Assembly: GCA_021783235.1 (NCBI GenBank)
Contig: JAJXUD010000029.1
Location: 1 to 49,633, forward strand
Length of the DNA stretch: 49,633 nt
Reading direction: 5' to 3'
From: Myxococcales bacterium
GTDB taxonomy: Bacteria > Myxococcota > Myxococcia > Myxococcales > JAKAPL01
Of the stretch, positions 16,143 through 23,601 are shown piece by piece. A program made the translations under genes and the position numbers. The notes beneath the pieces are model-generated. The model was not told where the DNA came from, made no database searches, and saw nothing but the letters and a program-made list of their open reading frames with translations. Each line of letters opens with the position of its first letter. Positions within the stretch are counted from its first letter, which is position 1.

Positions 16143-17717
16143 GTGGCGCGCGAGCTCGCGGAGGACGCGCGGCGGCTCTCCGGGCTCGTCCTCGTCCGGG
16201 TGCTGGTCGTCAGCGCGCTCTTCGGCGCCGCCCTCTCGACCTCCCTCAGCGGGTCGGCGCAGGAGGCGGCCGCCCGCTCGGCGCTCTACGCCTTCCTCGT
16301 CTCCGCCTATGCCGCCGCCGCCCTCGAGCTCGTCTGGCTGCTCACGCGCCGTGCCTACGGGCTGCTCGCCTGGGTCCACGTGGCGGCCGAGACGCTGCTC
16401 GCCGGCTGGCTGGTCGCGCTCACGGGGGGGACCGAGGGGCCGTTCACCTTCCTCTTGCTCCTCAGCACCGTCCACGGCGCCCTCGCGGCGGGGAGCGCGG
16501 GCGCCCTGGCCGCCGCCACCGCCTCGACCTTCGAGCTCGTCCTCCTCGCCAGCGGCGCCTCCTGGCTCGGCCTCTCGCCGTCGGACTCGAGCCGGGCCGC
16601 TGCCGCCGTCTTCGCGAACAGCGGCGGCTGCTTCGCCACCGCGGCGCTCGCGAGCTACCTGACCGAGCGGCTCAGCCGGACCGACAGGGCGCTGGGGCAG
16701 CGGGAGCGGGAGCTGCAGCGGCTCGGTGAGCTCTACCGAAACGTCGTCCAGTCGCTCGGCAGCGGCCTCATGACGCTCTCTTCGTCGGGCGAGATCCTCT
16801 TCGTGAACCAGACCGGCGCCGAGATTCTCGGGATCGACTCCGAGGGTGCGAGCGGCCAGTCCATCGAGCGGCTCGCGCCAGAGCTCGCCCCCGAGCGGCT
16901 CGCGGGCCGGGGAGAGCTCTCCCTCGAGCGGGCCGCCGGCCGCCGGCTGCTCGGCTACTCCAGCTCGCCGCTCCGCGAGGGCGGCGGTCTGCCGTCCGGA
17001 AAGGTCGTCAGCTTTCAAGACGTGACCGACCTCCGCCGCCTCGAGGCGTCGGTCCGCCGCCAGAGCCACCTCGCCTCGCTCGGCGAGCTCTCGGCGAGCC
17101 TCGCCCACGAGATCCGAAACCCGCTGGCCGCCCTCTCCGGCGCCGTGCAGATGCTCTCCGCCGAGCCGAAGAACGAGGGGGACGCCCGGCTCTTCGAGCT
17201 GATCCGCCGCGAGTCGGCCCACCTCGGCAAACTCGTCTCCGACTTCCTCGCCTTCGCGCGTCCGCCTCGCCCAGCGCTCCAGCCGACGGACCTGGCGACG
17301 CTCGTGCGGGACCGCTGCGCCTCCTTCGACCCCGTCGCCCAGCGGCAGGGCAGAGGCCTCGCCTGCGAGGTCGAGGCCGCGTCGCTCGAGGTCGATCCGG
17401 GCCAGCTCCGGCAGGTCGTCGACAACCTCTTGCGAAACGCCCTCGAGGCGACCGGCCCCGGGGGGAAGATCGCCGTCTCGCTGCGGCTGGCCGAGGAGCG
17501 CGTGCTGCTCTCCGTGGAGGACGACGGCCCCGGGGTGCCTCCCGAGGTCGCGCTGCGGCTCTTCGAGCCGTTCTTCACCACCAAGGAGAAGGGGACCGGC
17601 CTCGGCCTCGCCCTCGTCGCCCGGATCGTCGGCAACCACGGCGGCACCGTCGACCTCGAGAGCCCCCCCGGCGGCGGCGCCCGCTTCGTGGTCTCGCTGC
17701 CCGTCCGCAGCTCTTGA
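16143..17717 (+). CDS. pilS: PilS-type sensor histidine kinase
   Basis: The product is 524 residues. About six N-terminal membrane helices (residues 15-175) are followed by a PAS domain (LYRNVVQSLGSGLMTLSSSG onward), a HisKA domain with the phosphoacceptor His in LAHEIRNPLAALSG, and a HATPase domain with N box NLLRNALEA, G1 DDGPGVPP and G2 GTGLGLAL. In the known system it detects inner-membrane PilA and phosphorylates PilR to control pilA transcription. It starts with GTG 16143, 6 nt after pilC. Its stop codon lies within the -35 of the toxin-antitoxin promoter, which separates it from pilR. Confidence 0.93.
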   Translation: MARELAEDARRLSGLVLVRVLVVSALFGAALSTSLSGSAQEAAARSALYAFLVSAYAAAALELVWLLTRRAYGLLAWVHVAAETLLAGWLVALTGGTEGPFTFLLLLSTVHGALAAGSAGALAAATASTFELVLLASGASWLGLSPSDSSRAAAAVFANSGGCFATAALASYLTERLSRTDRALGQRERELQRLGELYRNVVQSLGSGLMTLSSSGEILFVNQTGAEILGIDSEGASGQSIERLAPELAPERLAGRGELSLERAAGRRLLGYSSSPLREGGGLPSGKVVSFQDVTDLRRLEASVRRQSHLASLGELSASLAHEIRNPLAALSGAVQMLSAEPKNEGDARLFELIRRESAHLGKLVSDFLAFARPPRPALQPTDLATLVRDRCASFDPVAQRQGRGLACEVEAASLEVDPGQLRQVVDNLLRNALEATGPGGKIAVSLRLAEERVLLSVEDDGPGVPPEVALRLFEPFFTTKEKGTGLGLALVARIVGNHGGTVDLESPPGGGARFVVSLPVRSS

Positions 17718-17750
17718 CATCAAGATGTTCCATTCATAGCATCAAGATGT
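17714..17750 (+). promoter_or_regulatory. vapBC promoter with two palindromic operators
   Basis: TTGACA (17714-17719) and TAGCAT (17737-17742) are 17 nt apart. ACATC-AA-GATGT (17717-17728) is a perfect palindrome covering the -35, and CATC-AA-GATG (17740-17749) repeats it over the -10 and start. The two copies are 22 bp apart, placing them on the same DNA face. This is the layout expected for autorepression by a ribbon-helix-helix antitoxin. The predicted transcription start (about 17748-17749) coincides with the GTG start, suggesting a leaderless message. Confidence 0.65.
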
Positions 17751-17994
17751 GCGAACGACGATGACGCTCGATGAAGACGTGGACTTGGAGCTTCGCGCGG
17801 CGGCTCGACGCAGCGGGCAGTCCTTCAAGGAGTTCGTGAATGAGCTGCTCCGTCGAGCGCTCCATGCACCGCAGGGCAGCGGCCCCAGGGTTCCGTTCGA
17901 GGTGCGCGCCCGCCCGATGGGCCTCAGGCCGGGATTGAGCTACGACCAGACCGCCGAGCTTCTCGAGCAGATCGAAGGGCCGAGCCATCGGTGA
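17749..17994 (+). CDS. vapB: VapB-type ribbon-helix-helix antitoxin
   Basis: The product is 81 residues. The N-terminus MRTTMTLDEDVDLELRAAAR is the strand-helix part of a ribbon-helix-helix DNA-binding domain, followed by GQSFKEFVNELLRRAL. The C-terminal 35 residues (with LRPGLSYDQTAELLEQIEG) would bind and neutralise the PIN toxin. GTG 17749 is preferred over ATG 17761 because family members begin MRTT and the first strand needs these residues. Its stop overlaps the toxin start (GTGA). The pair interrupts pilS-pilR. Confidence 0.88.
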   Translation: MRTTMTLDEDVDLELRAAARRSGQSFKEFVNELLRRALHAPQGSGPRVPFEVRARPMGLRPGLSYDQTAELLEQIEGPSHR

Positions 17995-18428
17995 CCCTCG
18001 TCGACGCCAACGTGCTTCTCTACGCCTACGACTCCAGCTCACCGAGCCACGCGAGGGCGAAGCGATGGCTCGAGGAGGCGCTCTCTGGAACAGCCCCGGT
18101 GGCCCTCGCCTGGGTCACCTTGCTGGCCTTTCTTCGGATCAGCACGAACCCGCGAGCGATGGCGGTGCCGCTGTCGATGGACGAGGCGCTCTCGATCGCC
18201 TCGATGTGGCTGAAGCAGCCGCCGGTCGTCCTTCTGGAAGCCGGCGAGCGTCACCTCGAGATCTTCGCGAGGCTGTGCACCGAGGGGCAGGTCCGCGGCC
18301 CTCTCGTGACGGACGCGCATCTGGCGGCGCTGGCGGTCGAGCGCGGCGCCGTCTTGTGCACCACCGACCGGGACTTCATGCGTTTCCCGGGGCTGAAGGT
18401 CATCAACCCGCTCGATCCCGGACGCTGA
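17991..18428 (+). CDS. vapC: VapC-type PIN-domain toxin
   Basis: The product is 145 residues, one PIN domain with presumed magnesium-dependent ribonuclease activity. Acidic residues are visible in LVDANVLLYAYD (Asp5), VTDAHLAALA and CTTDRDFMRFPG. The motif TLLAFLRISTNPRA marks a common VapC subfamily. The GTG start overlaps the antitoxin stop by 4 nt, so the two are translationally coupled. The cellular RNA target cannot be read from sequence. It appears intact and therefore likely needs its antitoxin. Confidence 0.88.
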   Translation: MTLVDANVLLYAYDSSSPSHARAKRWLEEALSGTAPVALAWVTLLAFLRISTNPRAMAVPLSMDEALSIASMWLKQPPVVLLEAGERHLEIFARLCTEGQVRGPLVTDAHLAALAVERGAVLCTTDRDFMRFPGLKVINPLDPGR

Positions 18429-18509
18429 TGGATGCGAAGCTGGTCGTGGCTGCCCCGTCTGGCTCCGCTTCGTTGGTCTCGCCGCCGAGTTCGCGCTACG
18501 ATTCCGGGG

Positions 18510-18776
18510 ATGGAGATCATTTCGCCCCTGCTGCGCGCGAGGCTCGTGCGCCGCGTCCTGAGTGCCCTACCCGAGGTCGTCGCGCTCTACGCCCACGGGT
18601 CGATGGTTCGCGGAGAGCCACGCCCGGACTCCGATCTCGACCTCGGGCTTCTCCTGCCGCCGGGGGCCCTCGCCTCCCCGCGCGCCTGGCTCGTTCTCGC
18701 CGCCGACCTCTCCGCCATCGCCGGCCGCAAGGTCGCCGAATTCCGCGACGCGCTCGGTCTGAGGATCGCCTCGTGA
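18510..18776 (+). CDS. Short MNT-type nucleotidyltransferase, probably truncated
   Basis: The product is 88 residues. It contains the nucleotidyltransferase motif GSMVRGE followed by PRPDSDLDLGLLL (residues 30-47), with the Asp pair needed for metal binding. Homologues paired with HEPN toxins usually continue with another 30-50 residues holding a third Asp in a VDLVDL-like strand; here the chain reads GRKVAEFRDALGLRIAS and stops. No HEPN gene follows. It may be a remnant of an MNT/HEPN toxin-antitoxin pair or a solitary minimal form. ATG 18510 is the first in-frame ATG giving the family N-terminus. Confidence 0.65.
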   Translation: MEIISPLLRARLVRRVLSALPEVVALYAHGSMVRGEPRPDSDLDLGLLLPPGALASPRAWLVLAADLSAIAGRKVAEFRDALGLRIAS

Positions 18777-18854
18777 GGCCCCTTCGCCGGCCGCCAGCCG
18801 CCATGCGACCCCTTCCGCCACCGTTGCCCGCGGCGCCGATCCGCGGCCGCTGAC

Positions 18855-20228
18855 ATGTCCACCCTCCTGGTCCTCGACGACGAGCGCTCCATCCGCGAGA
18901 TGCTCGAGGTCTACCTGACCCGCCAGGGCCACCAGGTCACCTGCGCGAGCAACCTCTCGGACGCGCTCGTCCTCCTCGGGGGGCGCCCCTTCGATCTCGC
19001 CCTCACCGACCTCCGCCTGGGAAAGGACTCGGGCCTCACCCTGCTCGACGAGGTGAAGAGGCGCGCCCCCGGCTGCGAGGTCATCGTGATGACCGCCTTC
19101 TCCACCATCGAGACCGCGGTCCAGGCCATGAAGGCCGGCGCCTACGACTACGTCCAGAAGCCGTTCAACCTGGACGAGCTGAAGCTCCTCGTCGACCGCG
19201 CGCTCGAGCGCCGCTCGCTCGTGGCCGAGAACGCCCGGCTCCGCAGCGAGCTCGGCGAGCGGCCCCGCAACGAGAAGCTCATCGGCAAGAGCGAGGCGAT
19301 GCGCGAGCTCTCGAAGCTCGTCGACAAGGTCGCCCAGGTCCGCGCCAACGTCCTCATCACGGGCGAGAGCGGTGTCGGCAAGGAGGTGGTCGCCCGGGAG
19401 ATCCACGCGCGCGGCCCGCGCCGCGACGCTCCCTTCCTCGCGATCAACTGCGGCGCCATCCCCGAGGGGCTCATCGAGAGCGAGCTCTTCGGCCACGTGA
19501 AGGGCGCCTTCACGGGCGCCGTCTCGAACCGGCAGGGGCTCCTCGCCGCCGCCGGGGAGGGGACCCTCTTCCTCGACGAGATCGGCGAGCTGCCGAAGGA
19601 GACCCAGGTGAAGCTCCTGCGGGTCATCCAGGAGCGGAAGGCGCGGCCGGTGGGGAGCGTGCAGGATTTCGACGTGCAGGCGCGGCTCGTCGCGGCGACG
19701 AACCGGGATCTCGCGTCCGAGGTGGCGAAGGGAAACTTTCGCGAAGATCTCTTCTATCGCCTCAACGTCATCCAGGTGAGGGTCCCTGCACTTCGAGATC
19801 GTCCTCAGGACATTCTTCCCTTGGCAGAGCATTTTCTGGCCCGGCTCGCCCTGGCACTGGGCCGATTGCCATGGAAAATGACTACGGATGCGGCCAACCG
19901 CCTGATTCAGAATCCTTTCCCTGGTAACGTGCGAGAACTCGAGAACTTGATTGAACGGGCGGTCGCTCTGGCAGATGGAGATGAAATTGGCCCGGATCTT
20001 CTCTGCGCCGAAGAAGCCCGACCGGTTTCATCCACTACGGCTGGCGTAAACCTACCCGCGGACGGCATCGACATCGACCACGAACTCGAGCGCGTCGAGA
20101 GAGCCTATCTCGAGCAAGCATTGGCTCGAACTGGGGGCGTGAAGGTCGCTGCCGCAAGACTGCTTAGGACCTCGTTCCGATCGCTCCGATACCGCCTCCA
20201 GAAGCTCGGTATGAAGGCCGAGCCTTGA
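18855..20228 (+). CDS. pilR: PilR-type sigma-54-dependent response regulator
   Basis: The product is 457 residues of the NtrC class. The receiver domain has the phosphorylation Asp in LALTDLRLG and the Lys in YVQKPFN. The AAA+ domain shows Walker A GESGVGKE, ELFGHVKGAFTGAVSN (with the sigma-54-contacting GAFTGA loop), Walker B GTLFLDEIGELP and FREDLFYRLNV. The C-terminal Fis-type helix-turn-helix ends VKVAAARLLRTSFRSLRYRLQKLG. It should activate the pilin promoters. The first 290 codons use nearly all G/C third positions. From about 19735, at the FREDLFYRLNV motif, A/T-ending codons become common through to the stop, suggesting a recombination junction. Confidence 0.93.
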   Translation: MSTLLVLDDERSIREMLEVYLTRQGHQVTCASNLSDALVLLGGRPFDLALTDLRLGKDSGLTLLDEVKRRAPGCEVIVMTAFSTIETAVQAMKAGAYDYVQKPFNLDELKLLVDRALERRSLVAENARLRSELGERPRNEKLIGKSEAMRELSKLVDKVAQVRANVLITGESGVGKEVVAREIHARGPRRDAPFLAINCGAIPEGLIESELFGHVKGAFTGAVSNRQGLLAAAGEGTLFLDEIGELPKETQVKLLRVIQERKARPVGSVQDFDVQARLVAATNRDLASEVAKGNFREDLFYRLNVIQVRVPALRDRPQDILPLAEHFLARLALALGRLPWKMTTDAANRLIQNPFPGNVRELENLIERAVALADGDEIGPDLLCAEEARPVSSTTAGVNLPADGIDIDHELERVERAYLEQALARTGGVKVAAARLLRTSFRSLRYRLQKLGMKAEP

Positions 20229-20237
20229 CTGCCCTAG

Positions 20238-21005
20238 TTACTTGAGATCCCTTTGGCCGAAGATCATCGCCCCCGCCGCTACAACCACAATCGCGTAAGC
20301 GAGCCCGTAAAGCGATCGGATGCCCGCGTTTGGCCAACTGAGCATTTGGTGGTGAGCCGCGAGGGTCTTGATGTTCATGAATTCGAGATTCGGGATGACG
20401 CGAGCCGCGCCCTGCGTCAGGGACCGCGACAGTGCGGAGGTTGATTTGCCTCCAAAATAAGCCAACTGACTCGTCAGGTGGCCAATTATGGCAAAGGAAA
20501 GGCCAAATGTCGCCGCGAGTGTCGTCGACGTGAACGAAGAGAATAGAATGGAAAGGCCCCCGATCGTGATTGCCTGAACCAGAAGAAGCATCCCGGCCTG
20601 GAGAACGGGGCCGAAGCCGCGCTGGCGCGCGAGAACCAGCATTGCCGCCGTCCCCAAGATCATCGCGAGCGCCAGCGAGGCGAGGACCGCGACGAGGCCG
20701 AGAAATCTCCCGGTGACGAAGGCCCGTCGACTGACTGGCTTTGCGAGCAAGGGATAGAGCGTTTTCCGCTCGAGATCCCCCGCGATCAGCGAAGCGCCCA
20801 AGAAGATCGCGAGGAGAGATAGAGCGGCATCGGTCGATGCGAGGCCGACGTCGGTGATGAGCCGGTACCATTGACCGATCGTGAGCTCTCGGAGTGGAAA
20901 GGAGAGGAGAACGAGCCCGACGGCAAAAAGGGCAAGCACCACGAAGACCCTTCGACGGACCAAGTCGCTGAATGTCAGCCGAGCTATTTCAAGTGTTGGC
21001 ATCAT
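20238..21005 (-). CDS. pilI: PilI-like ABC transporter permease
   Basis: The product is 255 residues with about six membrane helices (for example VFVVLALFAVGLVLLSF and the C-terminal LYGLAYAIVVVAAGAMIF). It has the ABC-2 permease layout, including LERKTLYPLLAKPVSRRAFV near residue 75. In Myxococcus the PilG, PilH and PilI proteins together are needed for pilus assembly or export. The ATG at 21005 overlaps the PilG stop (TGATG), so it is coupled to pilG. The gene converges on pilR with only 9 bp between them. Third positions are less GC-rich than in pilB/T/C. Confidence 0.8.
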   Translation of the reverse strand: MMPTLEIARLTFSDLVRRRVFVVLALFAVGLVLLSFPLRELTIGQWYRLITDVGLASTDAALSLLAIFLGASLIAGDLERKTLYPLLAKPVSRRAFVTGRFLGLVAVLASLALAMILGTAAMLVLARQRGFGPVLQAGMLLLVQAITIGGLSILFSSFTSTTLAATFGLSFAIIGHLTSQLAYFGGKSTSALSRSLTQGAARVIPNLEFMNIKTLAAHHQMLSWPNAGIRSLYGLAYAIVVVAAGAMIFGQRDLK

Positions 21006-21937
21006 CAATTGACGGCCTTCTCGATGGCTGGCTCGCCGGGATGAACATAGAGGTGAAGGAGATGATTCGCGCTCGTCGTCACGACCTGTTTCCGCGCGGA
21101 ATTCCACTCGAATCGCCCACCGAAGGGGTCTTGCGGCAGCCGAACGAGGCCAGAATAGCCGATGAGGTCCGAAATGACGTTGATCGGAAGCCCAAGCCTT
21201 GAACGCTCGCGGGCAGCGGTCTGGAGTCGCTCCAGGGCTTCTTGAAGCCTCAGCGACTTCAGTCGATCCTCGAGTGCAACTCGCTGCTTCTCTTCTTTCG
21301 CCTGGCTAAGGGCCGAGCGCGTCATCTCGATTGCCGTCTGGACTTGCGCCCCCTGCGCGAGGAGGCGGATGGCCATTCCGTGGAGGTACGCCGGTGCCTT
21401 GGGGCGCTCCGCGGCTAGCTGCATGTACCTCCCGGCATCCGCATAGTCTCCTCGAAAAGTGTAGAGGCAATAGGCGAGCAACCAAGGAATCTGCCACCGA
21501 TTCGATCGGCTCTCGACCCCCCTCTCGAGCAGATCGATCGTCACCCCCGTGTTGTACCAATTGCCGGTCTTCTGGTCTCTGAACGGAAGGGCTTGTCCAG
21601 CGAACTGGAAGAGGTATCCGAAGTCGGGATCTTGACTTGCGGCCTCGCGGAGCAGCGGAACCAGGCCACGGTTGCGCTCCTCGTTGCTCATGAACGAGCC
21701 ATAGTACTGGATGGCTCGTAGCCAGTCGTAGTCGGCCTCGACTGCAGAGAAGCCGAGCGCCGCCGAGCGCGCCGCGGCGGACGGCAGGATGACTGGGACA
21801 TCATCCTCGGGCAGTGCTGGTTGGGGCAGCCGCGAGGTCGCCTCTGAGAGAGGGCCCACCACTGCCAGGAACGCCGCGAGGACGGCGATCCAGAGCATAC
21901 CGCGGGTCAAAATCGATGCCATCGTCGATGCCATCAT
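21005..21937 (-). CDS. pilG: PilG-like accessory protein
   Basis: The product is 310 residues with one N-terminal membrane anchor (MLWIAVLAAFLAVVGPL) and a helical, TPR-like periplasmic body containing SAVEADYDWLRAIQYYGS, IDLLERGVESRSNRWQIPW and repeated helix pairs. This matches the PilG accessory protein of the Myxococcus PilGHI system, assigned also from position next to pilI and pilA. The start is uncertain: ATG codons occur at residues 1, 2 and 7, none with a strong ribosome binding site. It lies 73 bp after the pilin stop, beyond a hairpin that may limit read-through. Confidence 0.75.
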   Translation of the reverse strand: MMASTMASILTRGMLWIAVLAAFLAVVGPLSEATSRLPQPALPEDDVPVILPSAAARSAALGFSAVEADYDWLRAIQYYGSFMSNEERNRGLVPLLREAASQDPDFGYLFQFAGQALPFRDQKTGNWYNTGVTIDLLERGVESRSNRWQIPWLLAYCLYTFRGDYADAGRYMQLAAERPKAPAYLHGMAIRLLAQGAQVQTAIEMTRSALSQAKEEKQRVALEDRLKSLRLQEALERLQTAARERSRLGLPINVISDLIGYSGLVRLPQDPFGGRFEWNSARKQVVTTSANHLLHLYVHPGEPAIEKAVN

Positions 21938-21940
21938 GGA

Positions 21941-21976
21941 GCCGAAAACGAAGGGAGCGCCCGGACGGGCGCCCCC
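21941..21976 (-). terminator. Partial terminator or attenuator between pilA and pilG
   Basis: On the minus strand GCGCCCG and CGGGCGC (21957-21972) form a perfect 7-bp stem with a 2-nt centre, extendable by a few G-C pairs, followed by the T-rich TTCGTTTTCGG. Placed between the pilin and pilG, it would let abundant pilin mRNA end here while some transcription continues into pilG-pilI. Confidence 0.5.
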
Positions 21977-22010
21977 TCCTCGGGACTCTTCGACTTCTAG
22001 CGAAACGTCG

Positions 22011-22715
22011 CTACAGGTTCACGTCATTGCATTCGTTGACCGGCTCGCCCTCGGCAAACTGGTTGACCGAGCCGCTCGAGGCAGCGCCCGGGCAGGCGAC
22101 CGAGGTGTCCGCAGCTCCAGCCTGGGACGAGATCGACCAGACATCCCACGACTGGTCGTTGTCGATGTTGCCGACTGCTCCCGCCAGGAACTCGCAGAGG
22201 CCGTTCGGGCAGCAGGCATTGGCGGCCGCGACCGGCAGGACGCCGACAGCAGAGAGGCCAGTTCCAAAGCCTCCCGTGGTCGCGGTCCTTGGGGCCAGGG
22301 CGGGAGCGGTGGTGCCGTAGTAGTCCGCGACGCCCCACTTGGTTTCGTCGGCCGAAACAACGCCGATGCCGGAGAGATTTGAGCACGACGTGGAAGCCGT
22401 CGGGGTCAACGTCGGGTTCCCAAGAGTGGCTCGAATCTCGGTTCCCGAACCGCCCGCATAGTAGGTGTAGCGATTGTTGAACTCCGGTTCGAAGCCGATC
22501 ACGTTCAGCAGGTCCAGGTACATCTGCTTGTCGCCGTAGTAAGACTTCTGGGCCGTGAAGACCGACTTCAGGTTGGCCTTGGCCTCGGACTGCTTCGAAC
22601 GGGCCTGGAACTTTAGGAAGTTCGGGATCGCAAGTGCAGCGAGAAGGCCGATGATCGCGACGACGATCATCAGCTCGATGAGGGTGAAGCCATTCGCTAG
22701 GCTTGAACGTCGCAT
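22011..22715 (-). CDS. pilA: Type IV major pilin-like protein (copy 1)
   Basis: The prepilin is 234 residues. A 9-residue leader ending in Gly precedes [20 protein letters not shown], the class III signal cleaved and N-methylated by PilD; Glu5 of the mature chain is present. The variable globular part contains FKAQ-like KFQARSKQSEAKANLK and a cysteine-rich C-terminal half (CCPNGLCEFL, ending VNECND), likely held by disulfides. ATG 22715 has AAAGGAG upstream. A sigma-54-like promoter lies at 22761-22776. It is a close paralogue of the pilin just upstream (22851-23561). Confidence 0.95.
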   Translation of the reverse strand: MRRSSLANGFTLIELMIVVAIIGLLAALAIPNFLKFQARSKQSEAKANLKSVFTAQKSYYGDKQMYLDLLNVIGFEPEFNNRYTYYAGGSGTEIRATLGNPTLTPTASTSCSNLSGIGVVSADETKWGVADYYGTTAPALAPRTATTGGFGTGLSAVGVLPVAAANACCPNGLCEFLAGAVGNIDNDQSWDVWSISSQAGAADTSVACPGAASSGSVNQFAEGEPVNECNDVNL

Positions 22716-22760
22716 GGTTCAGACTCCTTTGGGGTGGGGCGATGCGCTACTCGTACCGAA

Positions 22761-22776
22761 TGCAATCAGAGTACCA
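22761..22776 (-). promoter_or_regulatory. Sigma-54-type promoter of pilin copy 1
   Basis: The minus strand reads TGGTAC-TCTGA-TTGCA, matching TGGCAC-N5-TTGCW at 10 of 11 positions with exact spacing of the -24 GG and -12 GC. Transcription would start around 22750, giving a leader of about 35 nt with the AAAGGAG site. This agrees with the known PilR/sigma-54 control of pilA. Confidence 0.75.
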
Positions 22777-22850
22777 CAGCCATTCCGCTCTGGATCCTCC
22801 CGTTCTTGGCTGTTGCTGGCCGAAATGCGTCGGGCAGGTGCCGAAAAACG

Positions 22851-23561
22851 TCACAAGCCGGCGAGCGAATCGTCGCACTCGTTGACAGGCTGACCGCCGG
22901 CGAAGGAGTTGACTGTGCCCCCCGGCCCGCTTGGGCAGGCGATGGAGACGTCGGCGGCCCCCCCCTGGGAGGAGATTGACCAGATGTCCCAATCCACGTC
23001 GTTGTCGACGTTTCCGACAGCTGCCGCGAGGAACTCGCACATTCCATTCGGACAGCAGGCTCCGTTCGAGGCGACCGGAAGAACCCCAGCGCTGCTCATC
23101 CCCGTCGCAAAGCTGCCACTGTTCGGCGTTCGAGGCGCTATGGAGCTGTTCGGCGGCGTCGCCCCGTAGTAGGCGGCCGTACCCCACTTGGCTTCGTCCG
23201 TACTGATCGTTCCGATGCCATTCACGTCGGGGCACGATGTGGATGCGGCGGGGGAGAGCGACGGATTGCCAAGAGCCACGCGGTGCTCGATTCCAGAGGC
23301 GCCGCCGTAGTATGAGTATCGGTTGTTGAACTCCGGCGAAAAACCGACTGCGTCGAGGATGTCGAGATAGGTCTGATGCTCACCATAGTAGGACTTCTGG
23401 GCAGTGAAGATCGACTTGAGATTGGTTCGCGCTTCCGCCTGTCGCGCGCGCGTTTGATAGTGGCGAAAGCTCGGGATGGCGAGGGCAGCGAGAATCCCGA
23501 TGATCGCCACCACGATCATGAGCTCGATCAGCGTGAACCCGGCTGGTCGCCGCCTCTTCAT
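22851..23561 (-). CDS. Type IV pilin-like protein (copy 2)
   Basis: The prepilin is 236 residues. An 8-residue basic leader (MKRRRPAG) precedes [20 protein letters not shown], with mature Glu5 present. The body closely parallels copy 1: [49 protein letters not shown] and a C-terminal VNECDD. This suggests tandem duplication followed by divergence. ATG 23561 is chosen because GGGGAGG lies 8 nt upstream and the leader is then of normal length; the longer frame is unlikely. It has its own sigma-54-like promoter. It could be an alternative major pilin or a minor one. Confidence 0.93.
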   Translation of the reverse strand: MKRRRPAGFTLIELMIVVAIIGILAALAIPSFRHYQTRARQAEARTNLKSIFTAQKSYYGEHQTYLDILDAVGFSPEFNNRYSYYGGASGIEHRVALGNPSLSPAASTSCPDVNGIGTISTDEAKWGTAAYYGATPPNSSIAPRTPNSGSFATGMSSAGVLPVASNGACCPNGMCEFLAAAVGNVDNDVDWDIWSISSQGGAADVSIACPSGPGGTVNSFAGGQPVNECDDSLAGL

Positions 23562-23585
23562 GGCTCGTCCTCCCCGGGGCTTGGA

Positions 23586-23601
23586 TGCACGGATGATGCC
23601 A
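23586..23601 (-). promoter_or_regulatory. Sigma-54-type promoter of pilin copy 2
   Basis: The minus strand reads TGGCAT-CATCC-GTGCA, with correct -24 GG and -12 GC spacing and 9 of 11 matches. It lies 25-40 bp ahead of the pilin ATG. It overlaps the ATG codons of the divergent glycosyltransferase gene (23593 and 23596), so the two divergent genes share this short region. Confidence 0.6.
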
